Shown: piece by piece, positions 21,985 through 35,369 of the stretch
How positions within the stretch are numbered: the first letter of the stretch is position 1
How the letters are laid out: the number at the start of each line of letters is the position of its first letter
Assembly (NCBI GenBank): GCA_001466705.2
Contig: LATX02000181.1
Location: forward strand, 434,001-498,000
Direction of reading: 5' to 3'
Origin: Moniliophthora roreri
Lineage: Eukaryota > Basidiomycota > Agaricomycetes > Agaricales > Marasmiaceae
Length of the DNA: 64,000 bases
Translations under genes and position numbers: made by a program
The notes under the pieces: generated by a model
What the model saw: the letters and a program-made list of their open reading frames with translations, nothing else
What the model was told of the DNA's origin: nothing
Databases searched by the model: none

Positions 21985-22215
21985 GTTAATGATTATACAT
22001 TCTCCCGGACGAAATTCGATCTTGTTTGGGTGAACGCGTTTGGAATTCACAAGGCAGAAAGATGTATTCACGCACAAGTATGTTATGGCGTATTAATGAT
22101 ATGCCGCGTTGATGAATGTTTACCTTTTGCCAAGCGGACTTACGACAGTCCCTATTTAACGCATTGCTCTTTCTCATCCTTTCGAGTCCACACTCAACAT
22201 CTGGTCCACAAAGGC
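21985..22215 (+). repeat. Copy of the aldehyde dehydrogenase 3' end and downstream spacer
   Basis: About 230 bp match the minus strand of 24825-24565: the words CATTCTCCCGGACGAAA, GATCTTGTTTGGGTGAA, GGAATTCACAA, CAGAAAGATGT and TTTCGAGTCCACACTCAA all recur in the same order with scattered changes. The pair is in inverted orientation, 2.6 kb apart. Confidence 0.75.
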
Positions 22216-23040
22216 TCCGAGTTTGCTGTCATCATGCACCAGTGAATGGTGAAAAGCCGGCGAAGGCCTTTTTATCGCTGGCGGAGGTTTAGTGTGTTTA
22301 TGACATATGTAGTGAGGAGGCTAATGCCCAGCAATTGCCGTCTCCAGCTGGCGGTGTACTAATATCCTAATAATAATCGGCGTGACACGAAGAATTCATC
22401 GCAGTTGATACGCATGGAGCGTGCACTGGGTCCGAACTGCAGATGTTGAGTGTTGGAAGATCTTTTATGCTGTAGTAAAAGGCATACGCGTATTGAAAAC
22501 CAGTCCTTTATCCGGTTGATTCATCGTATTTCTCGGCTTCCAGCGTCAACTTCTTCCAGAACTGTTCGAGCCTCGGTTTTCCTCTTGACTGTGAGGTCGT
22601 CCCATGGTTGTCAAAGGCCATAGACCATCAAGCTGCATAGTGACGCCTTTTCGCAGATGGTGGTAGAAACAAGAGCTGGTAGCCTTCCGCCAATCAAGGA
22701 TAGGCGCCGGAGAATCTATCACTGATTCAGTTCTATCGGTACCGTCACCTTCCCCGCAAAAAAGGTCTTCAACATTCCAAGGCTGTTTTGAGGCTGTTCT
22801 CCTCTAATACTTCAAATTCCATGCAATGCCGGCCACTTGCCATCATCTGCAGCGGCACTTTGTCGAGGTACCATCTCTCGGAATAGAAGCACATTGCCCA
22901 TTGGAATTCTGGATCGGCCACGTATCCCCGCTCATTGTTCTCACTTCGATTTCACCATATGGAGAGAAAGATTCTCCAGCACTTTCATGTGAACCGTTCG
23001 GAAAATCATCATAGGTAACAGAAATCAACTCTCAACACAG
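22216..23040. other. No gene recognised
   Basis: Intergenic DNA upstream of the methyltransferase gene. No coding motif seen. Confidence 0.4.
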
Positions 23041-23041
23041 A

Positions 23042-23070
23042 ACCACCACCACCACCACCACCACCACCAT
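23042..23070. repeat. (ACC)n microsatellite
   Basis: Nine to ten ACC triplets immediately before the ATG at 23075, so probably within the 5' untranslated region. Confidence 0.8.
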
Positions 23071-23074
23071 CATC

Positions 23075-23842
23075 ATGATGTTAGTCCTCAAGATCCCTCT
23101 ACTGGGTCTTGACATTGCATGTCTCCTCGCAGCCACGGAGACCTCTCCCTCTCCTGCGCCCGGATACTCGAGGAGGAGGTCTGAACGTTTCTTGCTGGCA
23201 GCTTTACCTATTTTGGACACGGTGCGTCACAATAAAGAGCGCTTTGTCTGTCATCAGTCTAAGGTCGCTCCGGGCTACTAGATCACCATCTTTGCATTCA
23301 CTCTCGAAACCCTCATAATCATCCTGACCAGCCTCCGTCTCCGACACCTTGCATCCTTCCTTATGCTACGCGGCACCCCCGAATCTCTACACACCAACCC
23401 CCACTTTTTCACCGGCACCATGATCATGTGTATGGCTGCCATCATGCGTTATTCCTGTATACAATGCATCCGGCCTTTCCCCAGCCCAAACGCAAACTCA
23501 AACTCGAGTGCCACACCCAAGACCTCGGATTCGACACTTGTGTTTCGGGGTCCATACAAGATCGTTCGTCATCCATTATACAGCAGCCGTCTCATAGCCG
23601 AACTAGGATTATTCCTCATCTTCTCTGCAAAAGGAACATGGATCGCAGAGAGTGGCGTATTGGATACTGGGTTGGGTCAGTTGGGTGTGGTGCTTTGGCT
23701 AGTGGTTTGTGCGTCAAAGGATACGATTTTGCTGAGGAGACGGATTCCGAGGGAAGAAGGCATGTTGAAGAGAGCGTTTGGGAAGGAGTGGGTTGAGTAT
23801 AGGAAGAAGGTGATGTGGAAGCTTGTTCCGGGGGTGTACTAG
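23075..23842 (+). CDS. Isoprenylcysteine carboxyl methyltransferase (ICMT/STE14 family)
   Basis: Model: exons 23075-23221 and 23282-23842, joined in phase 0, 235 aa. ICMTs methylate the terminal prenyl-cysteine of CAAX proteins such as Ras-type GTPases and mating pheromones, in the endoplasmic reticulum membrane. The family signature is clear in the C-terminal half: GPYKIVRHPLYSS, followed after two hydrophobic segments by RRRIPREEGML, FGKEWVEYRKKV and the terminal WKLVPGVY. Hydrophobic stretches at the start (LVLKIPLLGLDIACLLAA), after the intron (ITIFAFTLETLIIILTSL) and around residue 160-195 fit a multipass membrane protein. Length is close to other fungal members. The second of two adjacent ATGs could also serve as start. 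A membrane methyltransferase related to ICMT with another substrate cannot be excluded. Confidence 0.85.
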
Positions 23843-24069
23843 GCCACAGTGTGGTTTCTTTTTTCCTCTTGGACTTGATCTTGACTGTGAATCTGTGATT
23901 ACCTTTTGTATACTACGTCACTTTGCGCACCGCAAATGTCCACAGTAACGGGCTCTCGAGTCTCGACCGCCTGCTTGCATAACGTATGAGCCTTTGACAC
24001 TTCGATGCCGATGCGGATTACTTGAATCCCTTCAATTCTCCTTCCCAAAGACTTTCTCAGACGAACGAG

Positions 24070-24112
24070 AGTGATGTGATGTGGAAGCTTGTTCCTAGGG
24101 TGTACTAGAATC
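24070..24112 (+). pseudogene. Duplicated 3' tip of the methyltransferase gene
   Basis: GTGATGTGGAAGCTTGTTCC, one base, then GGGTGTACTAG matches the last codons of the gene at 23811-23842. It is a direct partial copy about 270 bp downstream of the stop. A nearby piece at 24045-24055 resembles the FGKE-coding part in reverse orientation. No reading frame continues, so it is a gene fragment. Confidence 0.65.
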
Positions 24113-24234
24113 CTCTCGAGTGTACTGCGTGCTAATAGCACCAATTTTGGACCACAAAGCCGCATGTTGAGTAACATTCATCTCTTAACATCTTCTATAA
24201 TGTTACATCGTGTCTACACGACATACTTCCCCAT

Positions 24235-24566
24235 TCACAATTCAGGCGGACCCAAAGCTTTCGCCGGATACGGAATCTTTTGGAACGTTCCTGCCACCTT
24301 GAGACCTATGAACACATCGCTGCCATCGCCCTGATAAATCAATGTCATATCGTTAGAAATTATCGAAATCGACATACAAGGCAAAACTCACAATCATCGA
24401 CATGGGAAACCCAATATCAAACTCGGCCTGACTCTCCAAGAACTTGACTTGTTCATCAGAAAGTGTGATATCCAGTGCTTCAAGATTTCGCTGCAACTGT
24501 TCGACTTTGCGATCCCCAATGATGGGGAAGACGTGAGCCATTTTATTTTGCACCCCGTATACGATA
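24235..24566 (-). pseudogene. C-terminal remnant of an aldo-keto reductase (aryl-alcohol dehydrogenase type)
   Basis: Two exon pieces, 24566-24392 and 24330-24235, with a 61-bp intron, encode only the end of an aldo-keto reductase: VFPIIGDRKVEQLQRNLEALDI, LSDEQVKFLES, FDIGFPMSMIGDG and a C-terminus with IPYPAKALGPPEL. This corresponds to the fungal AAD-type family (PIVGGRKVEHL...ALDISL, DVGFP). The NADPH-binding and catalytic parts (Asp, Tyr, Lys, His) are absent: upstream the sequence is the 230-bp block shared with 21985-22215, then the aldehyde dehydrogenase gene. The remaining frame is open, so decay by truncation is recent or the fragment arrived as such. Confidence 0.75.
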
Positions 24567-24779
24567 GCTACTAGATCAGACTTTGAGTGTGGATTCGAAA
24601 GGAGAAAGAGCAGTTTGTATGCATGCATTAAATAGGCTGTCGTAGATCCACTCGGAAAAAGGCAAACATTCATCAACACGGTATATTCAATGATATACCA
24701 TTAAGGAGTCGAGGTTGTTTGTTACATCAACATACTTGTACATGAAGACATCTTTCTGCTTTGTGAATTCCAAACGTGT

Positions 24780-26503
<1,724 letters not shown>

Positions 26504-28054
26504 TTTTGGGCTGTGAGAGATTTGAGAAGCATTTTATAAATGAGCATGACGTTCTCGGCGATGATAATAGTGATGGTCCATCTGGAGAAGAAAAAGTATT
26601 CACATGTTGAACTTGATGGACCCATGCGAAGTCACACAGAACTTCACCTCGGCAATTTATATCCAGCCGCTTGAACCGCTTCACTTCGTCAGTACAAGGA
26701 CATCAATGGTACGGAGTTCGAGGAAATTCACAACTCTGAAATCGCCTATGTCGCACTAGCCTGAACAATCTGGTCTATGCATCCGATAGCGTTTTATGGA
26801 TTCTCTTTGCCCGTTATCACACCATGGCAGAGAATGGACTCGCAGGGCACGAGAACGAATGGACAAGGTCAAAGCACTACCCTCCTGAATCCGTTACGGC
26901 TCTCAAGTAAATCCGGGATTTAGTCGCCCGTACCGAAAACAGACTTTTAAAAACTTCCTTCAGAACTTAGAAGCTAAACTATCCTTGGCCTTCTACCCTT
27001 GTCTACCGGACATCATCAATCAGAATGTGATATGTTTGACACCTATATATCCTATCCTCGAAAGGGAGCTTTCCAAACGGATTTCATGCAATCCCGAAGA
27101 CATGGCAGCTTTGAAGGTAGCTACTGCTACAGCAATTCAGCACAAGATCTTGCATTTGGTCAACACTACTATGGGTTTACACCCGTTCAACTGCTCTCCT
27201 GATCGCTCGCAGTCACTGATCACATATACTAGTTACGGGGTAGCCGGTTCAAGACTCCAAGACCTATTCATGAAACATGGCCCGAGGTCATTGAAGAGTG
27301 AATCGGGTGGCGGAGCATGGGCCGCATAGGGGCCCAAGTAGGGATCACAGTTTGTGCGTATCATTATTCATACTACTATTATATTACGTGGTCGCTGACT
27401 CGGATTTGGCCTCCAGTATCGCCTGATGCAAAACTGGAAACTCGCCGTCACTGGATATCTTGAAGGTAGTCCGGGTCACGCAAGTATTCTGGATTCGGAC
27501 GCTACACTCGCTTTTTTTACTCCATCGACTACACATTCCGATCGTGGTGAAGAACGCAATCGATGGCACGCTGTCATCGATTACATCGGGTACGGTGGCA
27601 TTCGCATGTTTAGAAGCCCTTCGTGTGCCAAACCGTAAGTTGCTCGTAAAACTACCCTACATGGAAAAGGCAGCGATGTTACATCTTCAATCGGCATTCC
27701 ATACGCCCCAAGCACGGTATCGTTAGACTTTCTGAATAAGAAGGCGAAGAGTAGAGGCTGGTATTGGAGGTCTAGCGCTGTATAGCTTACGATGTCACAT
27801 GAAGAGAAAAAGAATCCAGATTCCTAACGTCCAACTATCTACACCGATAAAGAGAGACTCAAAGGTATGTAAAAGGAGAAAACAGAAAGCAGTATGTAAC
27901 AGTAATCCATAGCCGATTAGTACAGAGCAAGGATGTCCTCATATACATATTACTGCAATCGTAAAGATATGCGTATGCGATGGTTCGTTTTTAAGATGGG
28001 GAACATGAACTATGAGCGAGGAACGAGCACAAAACAACGTAATCGCCATAATCA
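26504..28054. other. Intergenic region with weak open frames
   Basis: Plus-strand frames at 26985-27329 (114 residues) and 27460-27726 (88 residues) might be exons of one small gene, but neither carries a motif that I recognise and no consistent splice pair could be fixed. Otherwise it holds the shared upstream and downstream flanks of the two minus-strand genes. Confidence 0.3.
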
Positions 28055-30723
28055 CTACTTCTTACTCTGGTCAACCGAGCTCCCAGCTAATTTTTCCGCC
28101 AATCCTTCAACAGAAGCATCATTCTTGACTCCACCCGGAGAAGGCGACTCGTCCCTCTCATCGATCCTCGGTGACTTCCTGGAATCCTCTTTTCCATCCA
28201 GCACCCCCTGAATCAGACTCATTGTACTTTCCAAACTCCTTCTCCTCGTACTAGGACTAGTCATGGTCGTACCCAGACTTGCCTGTCTAGCATGACCTCT
28301 CCTGAACGGTACCGCACTCGGAGACGAGGGCGTTATCGGGCTACCAAAAGTAGGGGAACCTGGTGGTGGTGCTCCTGCAGGAAGATTGGTGTTGATACCC
28401 GGAGGTAAGCCACCAGTGACATTCCCTGAGGGAATAGAGCCGTTGGAGATGGCAGCGTTGATGCCTTCTGTGACGCCGTTTGGTGCAACCGGAGAGGAAG
28501 GGTGCTCTTTCTCTTGATATTCGGGTTCCTTTGGTGTAGACGGCAAAGAACCGCTTGCGAGTATCGCTCGGCCTTCCTCAGAGTCGAGATCGAAGAGTTC
28601 CGGCGGTAGACGCTCGTTCTCAATATCGGACTTGCGACTAGACAACGAAATGGTTAGTATGGTGAACAGCAACCTGAGCCAAGAGGGGGCGACGCACGCA
28701 TCCTCGAAGCCTTTAATGGCTTCCTTGATACCCTCGCTTCCTGATGCCAAAGTACCATAGGGAAGCTTGCTCATTCCAGAAACACTCTTGAGCTCGGACA
28801 CCTTTTCGGCATCCTCTCTGTACGAGATGAATCCTAACATCAGATTAGATTCTCCGATTTACTAGATAAGTACGCACCGTAGCAGAGCAAACACCCTTGC
28901 AACTCTACCCACAGCCAAGATCTTGTTCTTGATAACCTTGCGCCTCTCAGGATTTTCAGAACCAGTAGTCGGCGATACTGGCGGCGAAGTAAAAGTCTCG
29001 TCGTCCGACTCCTCTTCCAGTTCTTCTTTTGTGCAAGTATTGAGCACAGCAACAAGCATGTCGGTAACTACCCAAAAACCACGTCAGCCACCATCTCAAA
29101 CAGATCACGGTAGGACTCACTCTTTTCACCAACGAACGGCAGCGACCAAGTGAACACGTCCATGAAATTGGGTAACCAATAAGGATGAGGTGTGCAGTTG
29201 AACTGTCTGATATTCATCACGTTGCTCTCGTACTTGAGGACAGCGGCCTTGTTGCTATACACATCGAGATAGTTGGGGGCCGAGAAGATCGTCATGACCG
29301 AGGGGAAACCAGTCGATTTGGTCTTGCGGTACATGCGATATCTGCCAATGCACTGAGGTGGCTGATGGATATAGATACAAGGAACAAGCGTACCCAGCGT
29401 CCTGAGCCTCATGAGCACGTATGATTGACAATAGGTTATTCCTCTCAAGGAACTGACACGCGGCTTGATATCTAAGAAACCATTCGTAAGATACCCAGCA
29501 TTCGTGGAAGGGAGAGTAGCAACTTACGTGAAAAAATACGAGCATCCACGAACATGATTATGCAAGAAGCTATCTGTTGTCTTCTCTGTCCCAAAATCTT
29601 CGACAGGATCTGCCCACAGAATATCGCACATCAATCCATGTGTTGGTGGTTCACGGAAGCGGTCCAGCTAATATCGCAGAATCAGAAGAGGCTGATGGCC
29701 TGAAGATGACTCCCTACTCACCGCCCTGATATCATCCAATGTGTTCAGCTCTGGTGAAAGCCCTCCATGTATACACAGGAACTGCTTGTTCATGACCGCT
29801 GCGAGAGGTAGTGCGCAGAACGATTCCATACAAGCATCGTAAATACGCTCAGAGTACTTATGTTTGCCTGGATAATGATTAGACGCTGTTAATCAGGCGA
29901 AAGGAAGTGAAACGCACATTCGAGCTTGAAAGTGAAATAATCTGTCAAGTGCCTACATTCGTGGTTTCCCCGAAGCAGGAAGAGGGTGTCTGGATACCAA
30001 ATCTTGAGCGACCAGAGGTAAAGGACACACTGGGAGTATTTTAGCGTCTCCGTGCGAAATTGAAGTAATAGAAGACGTACCTCGATGCTAAAATAGCCTC
30101 TATCGACATAATCACCCAAAAACAAATACCGTGTATCTGCTGGGCTTCCTCCAACCTCGAACAACTTCATCAGGTCATACTGCAGGGTGCAAATGAGTCG
30201 AGGTGAACATGAAGGATTCAAAAAAGAAACGTACATATTGACCATGGATGTCACCGCAGACTACAAGGAGATGCCATTAGCTACACTTGACGTCTTGAAG
30301 GCAAGGCGCTCACCGGTTATGGGGGCATCCACGCTCAACACATTAGGCTCCCTCCGGAGCAATTCTGTCCCCTGTTCCAAGATCCAAAGTGCCTGTTCCT
30401 CACTCAGACGACCCTCTCGATAAAAGTGATTCTTCAGGAACCCAATGTCCGGTTTCGACCTATCCTGTCCATGGTCGGCGAAGAACTGTTCTGGTGTGGG
30501 GATGAACATGGCTGGTGCTTGAACCTATGGTGAAAAATCGTCAGGATAGATTCATAAAAGTTGACCTGGCAGCTACACTCACATCTTTGATGACCCTCTC
30601 TTGTGTACTGATTTTGGACCCATCCTCGAGCGTATGTTGCGTAAAGTCAATTTCAGGTGGAGGAGCCTTGTCTGTTATCTGTTCAATCGCTTTGGCGTAC
30701 TTGTCCATGGTTATGGTGGACAT
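28055..30723 (-). CDS. CNA1: Calcineurin A, catalytic subunit of protein phosphatase 2B
   Basis: Model: twelve exons, 30723-30583, 30524-30314, 30260-30235, 30179-30081, 30029-29918, 29867-29722, 29667-29528, 29471-29394, 29341-29121, 29067-28878, 28817-28698 and 28637-28055, 688 aa in frame. Calcineurin is the calcium/calmodulin-activated Ser/Thr phosphatase that dephosphorylates Crz1-type factors and controls stress response and growth. Metal-binding motifs are intact: GDIHG (120-124), GDYVDRG (148-154) and GNHE (180-183). [19 protein letters not shown] and the [15 protein letters not shown] region leading into the calcineurin-B helix are nearly invariant. [20 protein letters not shown] (about 436-455) is the calmodulin-binding segment. 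The C-terminal ~190 residues, rich in Ser and Pro, are the variable tail expected to include the autoinhibitory region. Exon 3 is only 26 nt. Confidence 0.96.
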
Positions 30724-33363
30724 ATTGATGAGACTGGTAGACGAGAATTCGTGATTTCTCGGCCAACGGCAAAGGTGGTGGAGGTGGTGGTGGTTAAGAT
30801 GAAAGGAAGAATTGGCGTTTGGTGATAATGTTTCTCCGGTCTATACGTAGCGCGCACCCAAGCAGTATGTCTTCTGACACTGCTGTTTCAGTCGATGATT
30901 CGGCAGGAATCCGTCTCTGCCCACGAATGATGCCGTCGGTGAGATGATTTTGTCGATAAGAATGGTACTCTGAGACACACTGAAGCCGTCTTCTGCAGTT
31001 TTTTGCACTTGACTCCGTGAAATTTGGCGTTGGATGAGGCAGAGAAGGAGACAATAAAGGGGCAGAAAGACGACGAGAAAAAAAGGTTCAAGCGAAGTAA
31101 CAGCAGTACTCCAAGCCCATGAGTCTTGCTGTCAGTGACTGCGTCACCCGCGTCACAAATTTAGCGGATCTGATGCGGGCAGAGCCTCTTGTTCAACAAC
31201 TGTTATGTGACAGGGTTGACGGGCACGTATGTATTGCTGTGTATTGCTATATTTGAACATTCTACGGGGTAGTTACAAGACACAGGACCCAAACGGATGC
31301 TAGAGAACGAAAGACGAGTAATGGTATCCCCTAAGTGAGAGAGGCGAACGCGGGCCGAACAAGGTTCCGGCCACGCAGAAGCCCTGTGGGGGTAGATGGT
31401 TACTGATTACTGCATGAGAAAACCTTCGAACGAAAACGTGATGATGGCAGCGGTATCCAAAGGAAACAGCGGGTCTGAAGACACACACTAGATCGGCCAT
31501 CACGACGGGGAAACCAATAGGGACCTGGTGGAAGAGGGCGTCAGCAATCGTGAATCAAACAGTGGATTGGAAGAAGTGTAAAGAGTCTCAGGCAAAGAAC
31601 AATTGTCCTTCACGAGGAAATCGGACATATGCTTGTCAAATATTTGTAGGATTCATCAAGGACTGGTGATATGACAAGATCTTTACCTCAATGATCGCGC
31701 CATAAGATCGGAGTTTGTCTAGCAAAGGTTCATATTAGCAATGCTGACAGCGACTTGAAGAAAAAGTTGAGTGCTTCAGCGGGTGGTGTGTGTCAGCAAT
31801 GGACCCATTGACAATGCGTCGCCCGCTAACAAAATATCGTCACAAGCGACAGCGAAGATTGAATATTTACCTGAAGGGCAGAATGTTAGCAAGTACTCAA
31901 GCCAAGATAACGCGAACGAAAAGAAAATAAAAGTAAAAACTCAGTTGGTGATGCATGTTGCGAGTAGGGATCATCGAGAATCGTCACCGACTCGAGATAT
32001 GGAAAGGAATCATCATGTTGGAAGAATGAGTTCGAGTGCTCACCTTGAATATTCTAGAGACACGCCAGCCTCAACAATCCCTCTATATCCAGATTCCGGC
32101 GTCGCAAGAGTGGAAGAAACACGAACGCGAATTTTTTCCGGGATACATGTCACATGGAAAAGAGCGGAGTTCTAGCGGGGCTTGAAATTCAACCTGAATC
32201 TTTTTTTCTCAGACATTGTTCTCTTCCTCCATCTTCCCTTGCCATGGTTCTGAGGACTTGGTGTTACGGTGAGTATTCTTTTCTACTTGCTTCATTTCTG
32301 CCCTGCACTTTGGCGTATGATGTATTATCTATTCAGTTCTGCTTCCGAAAGAGTTACAAGCTCTTGTGGACAACCTATACCTTACCAAAAATTATCTGAT
32401 TCTCTGTTCCATTTATCATTTCTTCATCCCGACCAAGTACTCACGCCTACCCTTAGGACTTCTCTGTTCACATCCACCTCACAGTGTGAGTCTCTTGAAC
32501 CACAGATATTTCCTCGATTCCGATGAAAACAAAGTTTATCCATTCTTTGATTCCTCATCCGCCGTCATAGACCTTAAGGGTCCCTTCTTCGTGGGGGCGT
32601 TACGTGCTATATCGTTCTGGTGTAGTGCTGTCGACTCTAGATTTATGCCGAACTTGAGGGAACAGAAAATAACGGCTTTTCTGATTCATTTTCTCCGTCT
32701 GTATTGAACCTCGCTAATCTTCACTATGCTAGATTGTATGTTAATTCCCATGCCTGTTCTATGTCTTGTCATCATGTTACCTTATCATTGTATTAGTCGC
32801 CGCAATCGATATGAATTCCTCGTTCATATTTCGTTCTTCCTGGCTTGGTCTATCACTGTCGAAAGGCGATGAATACTTTGAAAGATCAATCACTTTCGAA
32901 GCTCGAACAGCATTACGCAACAATGGCCCACTATACCTTGTACAAATCCAGACGGCGCTGGTGTAGCTGCTCTTGGATTGTCCATTTACACTCACATAGC
33001 TTGCTACCCCTTCGACAACCATAGTGAGCCCGTAAATCATGAAATGTATTATTGGGTACTGAGCTGACCTGCCTACCAAGGTAAATCAGATCCTATTTGA
33101 TCACCGCCTCTGATCATCAAAGTGATCATCATCCACAACTCAACAAGGGACGACAAATGATATCTTGGGGTTGGGAGACGAGACATCGCCGGGAAGAAGT
33201 CTCCTGAGGGCATTTATAGCAGGATCTGTTCCACCATCTGATTCTTCTTGAAGGCTCGCTGGCCCCTTCAAATACCATTACTTTTTCTTCTCTCAACGCC
33301 CTCGGTGGCTTTCCTTTTGACCTTCTAATTTCGAGCTCTACTGTTCCTCTGTCGTCTCCTTTC
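30724..33363. other. Intergenic region, no gene recognised
   Basis: About 2.6 kb between two divergently transcribed genes. A 134-residue plus-strand frame at 31771-32175 is hydrophilic with no motif. The rest is T- and C-rich sequence before the membrane-protein gene. Nothing else that I can support. Confidence 0.4.
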
Positions 33364-34842
33364 ATGGCACCACTCGCTTTAACCCGCCGCATGGAGAATC
33401 CTCCCTCTTTAGACGTGCGCAACATAAACGCTCCTGAGATGGTTGGTGCCGTCGAATTTGGCGTGTTCATCAGCACGTTCCTCCTCGGGACCATCGTGGC
33501 ACAAGGTTATACATACTTCAGCCAGCAGTACAACAAGAAAGATTCTCGTGTATTGAAGGCATTGGTGAGAACTTGTTTAACTCAAAGTCTGTCATACTCA
33601 TGGCTTCTTCCTCTAGATATGGTTCCTCTTGTACGCAACATCGTATTCCCAACGTCGAGTGTACCGTACTCATGAAGAATGTCGCTACAGAGCTCTTGAA
33701 TTCGGACATTCCCTCAGCTCGATGGCTACCGTCTACTATTTTACAGTAACGATCGCTGATCAGCCCGTCAAGCCCGGAAACTGCTATGCACTATGCTTGA
33801 CTGTTATTCACAACGCTCTCATCACGGCTGTCGTTCAGGTAAATCTCACCTCACTTCAAGCTTGGCTCATCTTACGTGAAAACTAGACTTTCTATGTTGA
33901 CCGGTGCCGACGTCTCGGTGACGGCTCGGCACCCAAGTTTTTCATCGGTGTCGTCGGTTGGGGTCTTACTATGGCCAATATGGCTTTCGGCTTGTGGGTT
34001 GGTTACGAAGCGTGGCTAGACGTCCCAGCACCCAATGCGTACAACTTGCAACTTCAGTGGGGCTGGTTAATATCCGTGCGCTTAGGTCTCCAAGCTCTCA
34101 TTGACATGTTGATTGCGGGATGTATGTGTTTCTATCTAAAGAAGTCGGAGAAAGATTTGGGTAAAGACAAGTTCAAGAGGTACGTTACCGGTTTCATACC
34201 AGATGAAGTGATAGCTGATGAACGGGAGTAGCATGTCCAAACTGTTGAACAGGCTCGTGGTCTGGACAATTGGTGAGTTCCGTGTTCTGTCGTCAATGTC
34301 AGCTTTTTGTTCATCATACCACACAGAAACGGGATTGGCAACAAGGTGTGTTAAATCGGATCCCGAACCCAGTGATGACTCTCAGCCTTGTCATTCAATT
34401 GCAGCGTCACATCTGTTGTGGTTCTAGTCTGTGTGAGTACCCACCATTTGATCAGTCATTACGGATACTCAAGCGATCATATTCCCCAGTTTCAGACCAT
34501 GAAATTCAATTGTAGGTCTTTGCCTCGTCTCAGCTCCGAACATCAAGGACTCTGACGTTCCCAAAGATATCTGGATTGGAGTGTATCTATCCTTGGCCAA
34601 GTGTACGTGCTATCCCCGCCTTGGCGTCTACAGGAATACTGATGGCTGTCTAGTCTATTCCATATCTCTACTTGCTTCGTACGTTTCAGAAGCCCATCTT
34701 GACGGCTACCCTAACGGCGGACGATTACAGACTCAACGCGCGTTCGCGCTACCGCACGAAATATAATGGCATGCATGCCCTGTTGACCGCAAGTCCGGCT
34801 AATTCGAAGCTACGATTTGGGAGTTCCGAAGCGAGTAGATAG
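33364..34842 (+). CDS. DUF6534-type seven-transmembrane protein
   Basis: Well-supported exons: 33364-33564, 33617-33838, 33887-34179, 34232-34272, 34326-34344, 34405-34430, about 34516-34604, 34654-34678 and 34732-34842; the last four junctions are approximate. The family is a large, uncharacterised group of Agaricomycete integral membrane proteins. Features: a first helix after MVGAVEFGVFISTFLLGTI, an aromatic segment TYFSQQYNKKDSRVLKAL, the VVQTFYVDRCRRL motif, an SMSKLLNRLVVWT block opening the conserved C-terminal domain, then KFYSISLLASLNAR, a close match to the family's usual LYSNSLLATLNAR. Helical hydrophobic segments number about seven. The second candidate ATG (33391) would remove nine residues. 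Function unknown; a receptor-like topology is suggested by shape only. Confidence 0.8.
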
Positions 34843-35369
34843 TCTATTCTCTCCGGTGATCTGAATGATAACTTGCTTCATTTAGACCAGTTTACCGTCT
34901 GCGCGGTCTTCAAGGCGGTTCACAGTGGCTTCGAGTGTTTCGAGGAGCACCAGGGTAAATTGGTTTGCATTAGAAGGGGAGATAAAGTACTAATACTATT
35001 CGACTTACAGGCTCCCACGAGACGGTTGACGATCAACTCGTGAGATGTGAGAGATCTTATACTTATTCCTTCTACTGGGCGAGCTTTATATTTAACTTTA
35101 TATCATAACATGGATACAGACTGGAATCTGGAGTTGATGTACATCGAAGACCACTGCAGGCAGACGTGGCTAAGACAAAGGATGTAACCATCCGGTTGCA
35201 CGTTTAAAGAGGCTATTGGAATAGGAAGTACGCAATATGTTGGTGCCTGCTTGTAGACTACAATGATGTATGATACAGCCCTTCTTGTTCCAATGCGAAT
35301 GCACCCTTATTCTGCTCGACAGTAAGCACAAACTAGACAACATAATGAGCAAAGAGAAGCTCGTTCAGA
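34843..35369. other. Intergenic region between convergent genes
   Basis: Holds the 3' ends of the DUF6534 and DUF6535 genes. The part from about 35270 resembles 38290-38408, the flank of the second DUF6535 copy. Confidence 0.4.

Noticed and set aside
33129..33494. Minus-strand 121-codon frame
   Set aside because: It lies opposite the first exon of the DUF6534 gene and has no motif.
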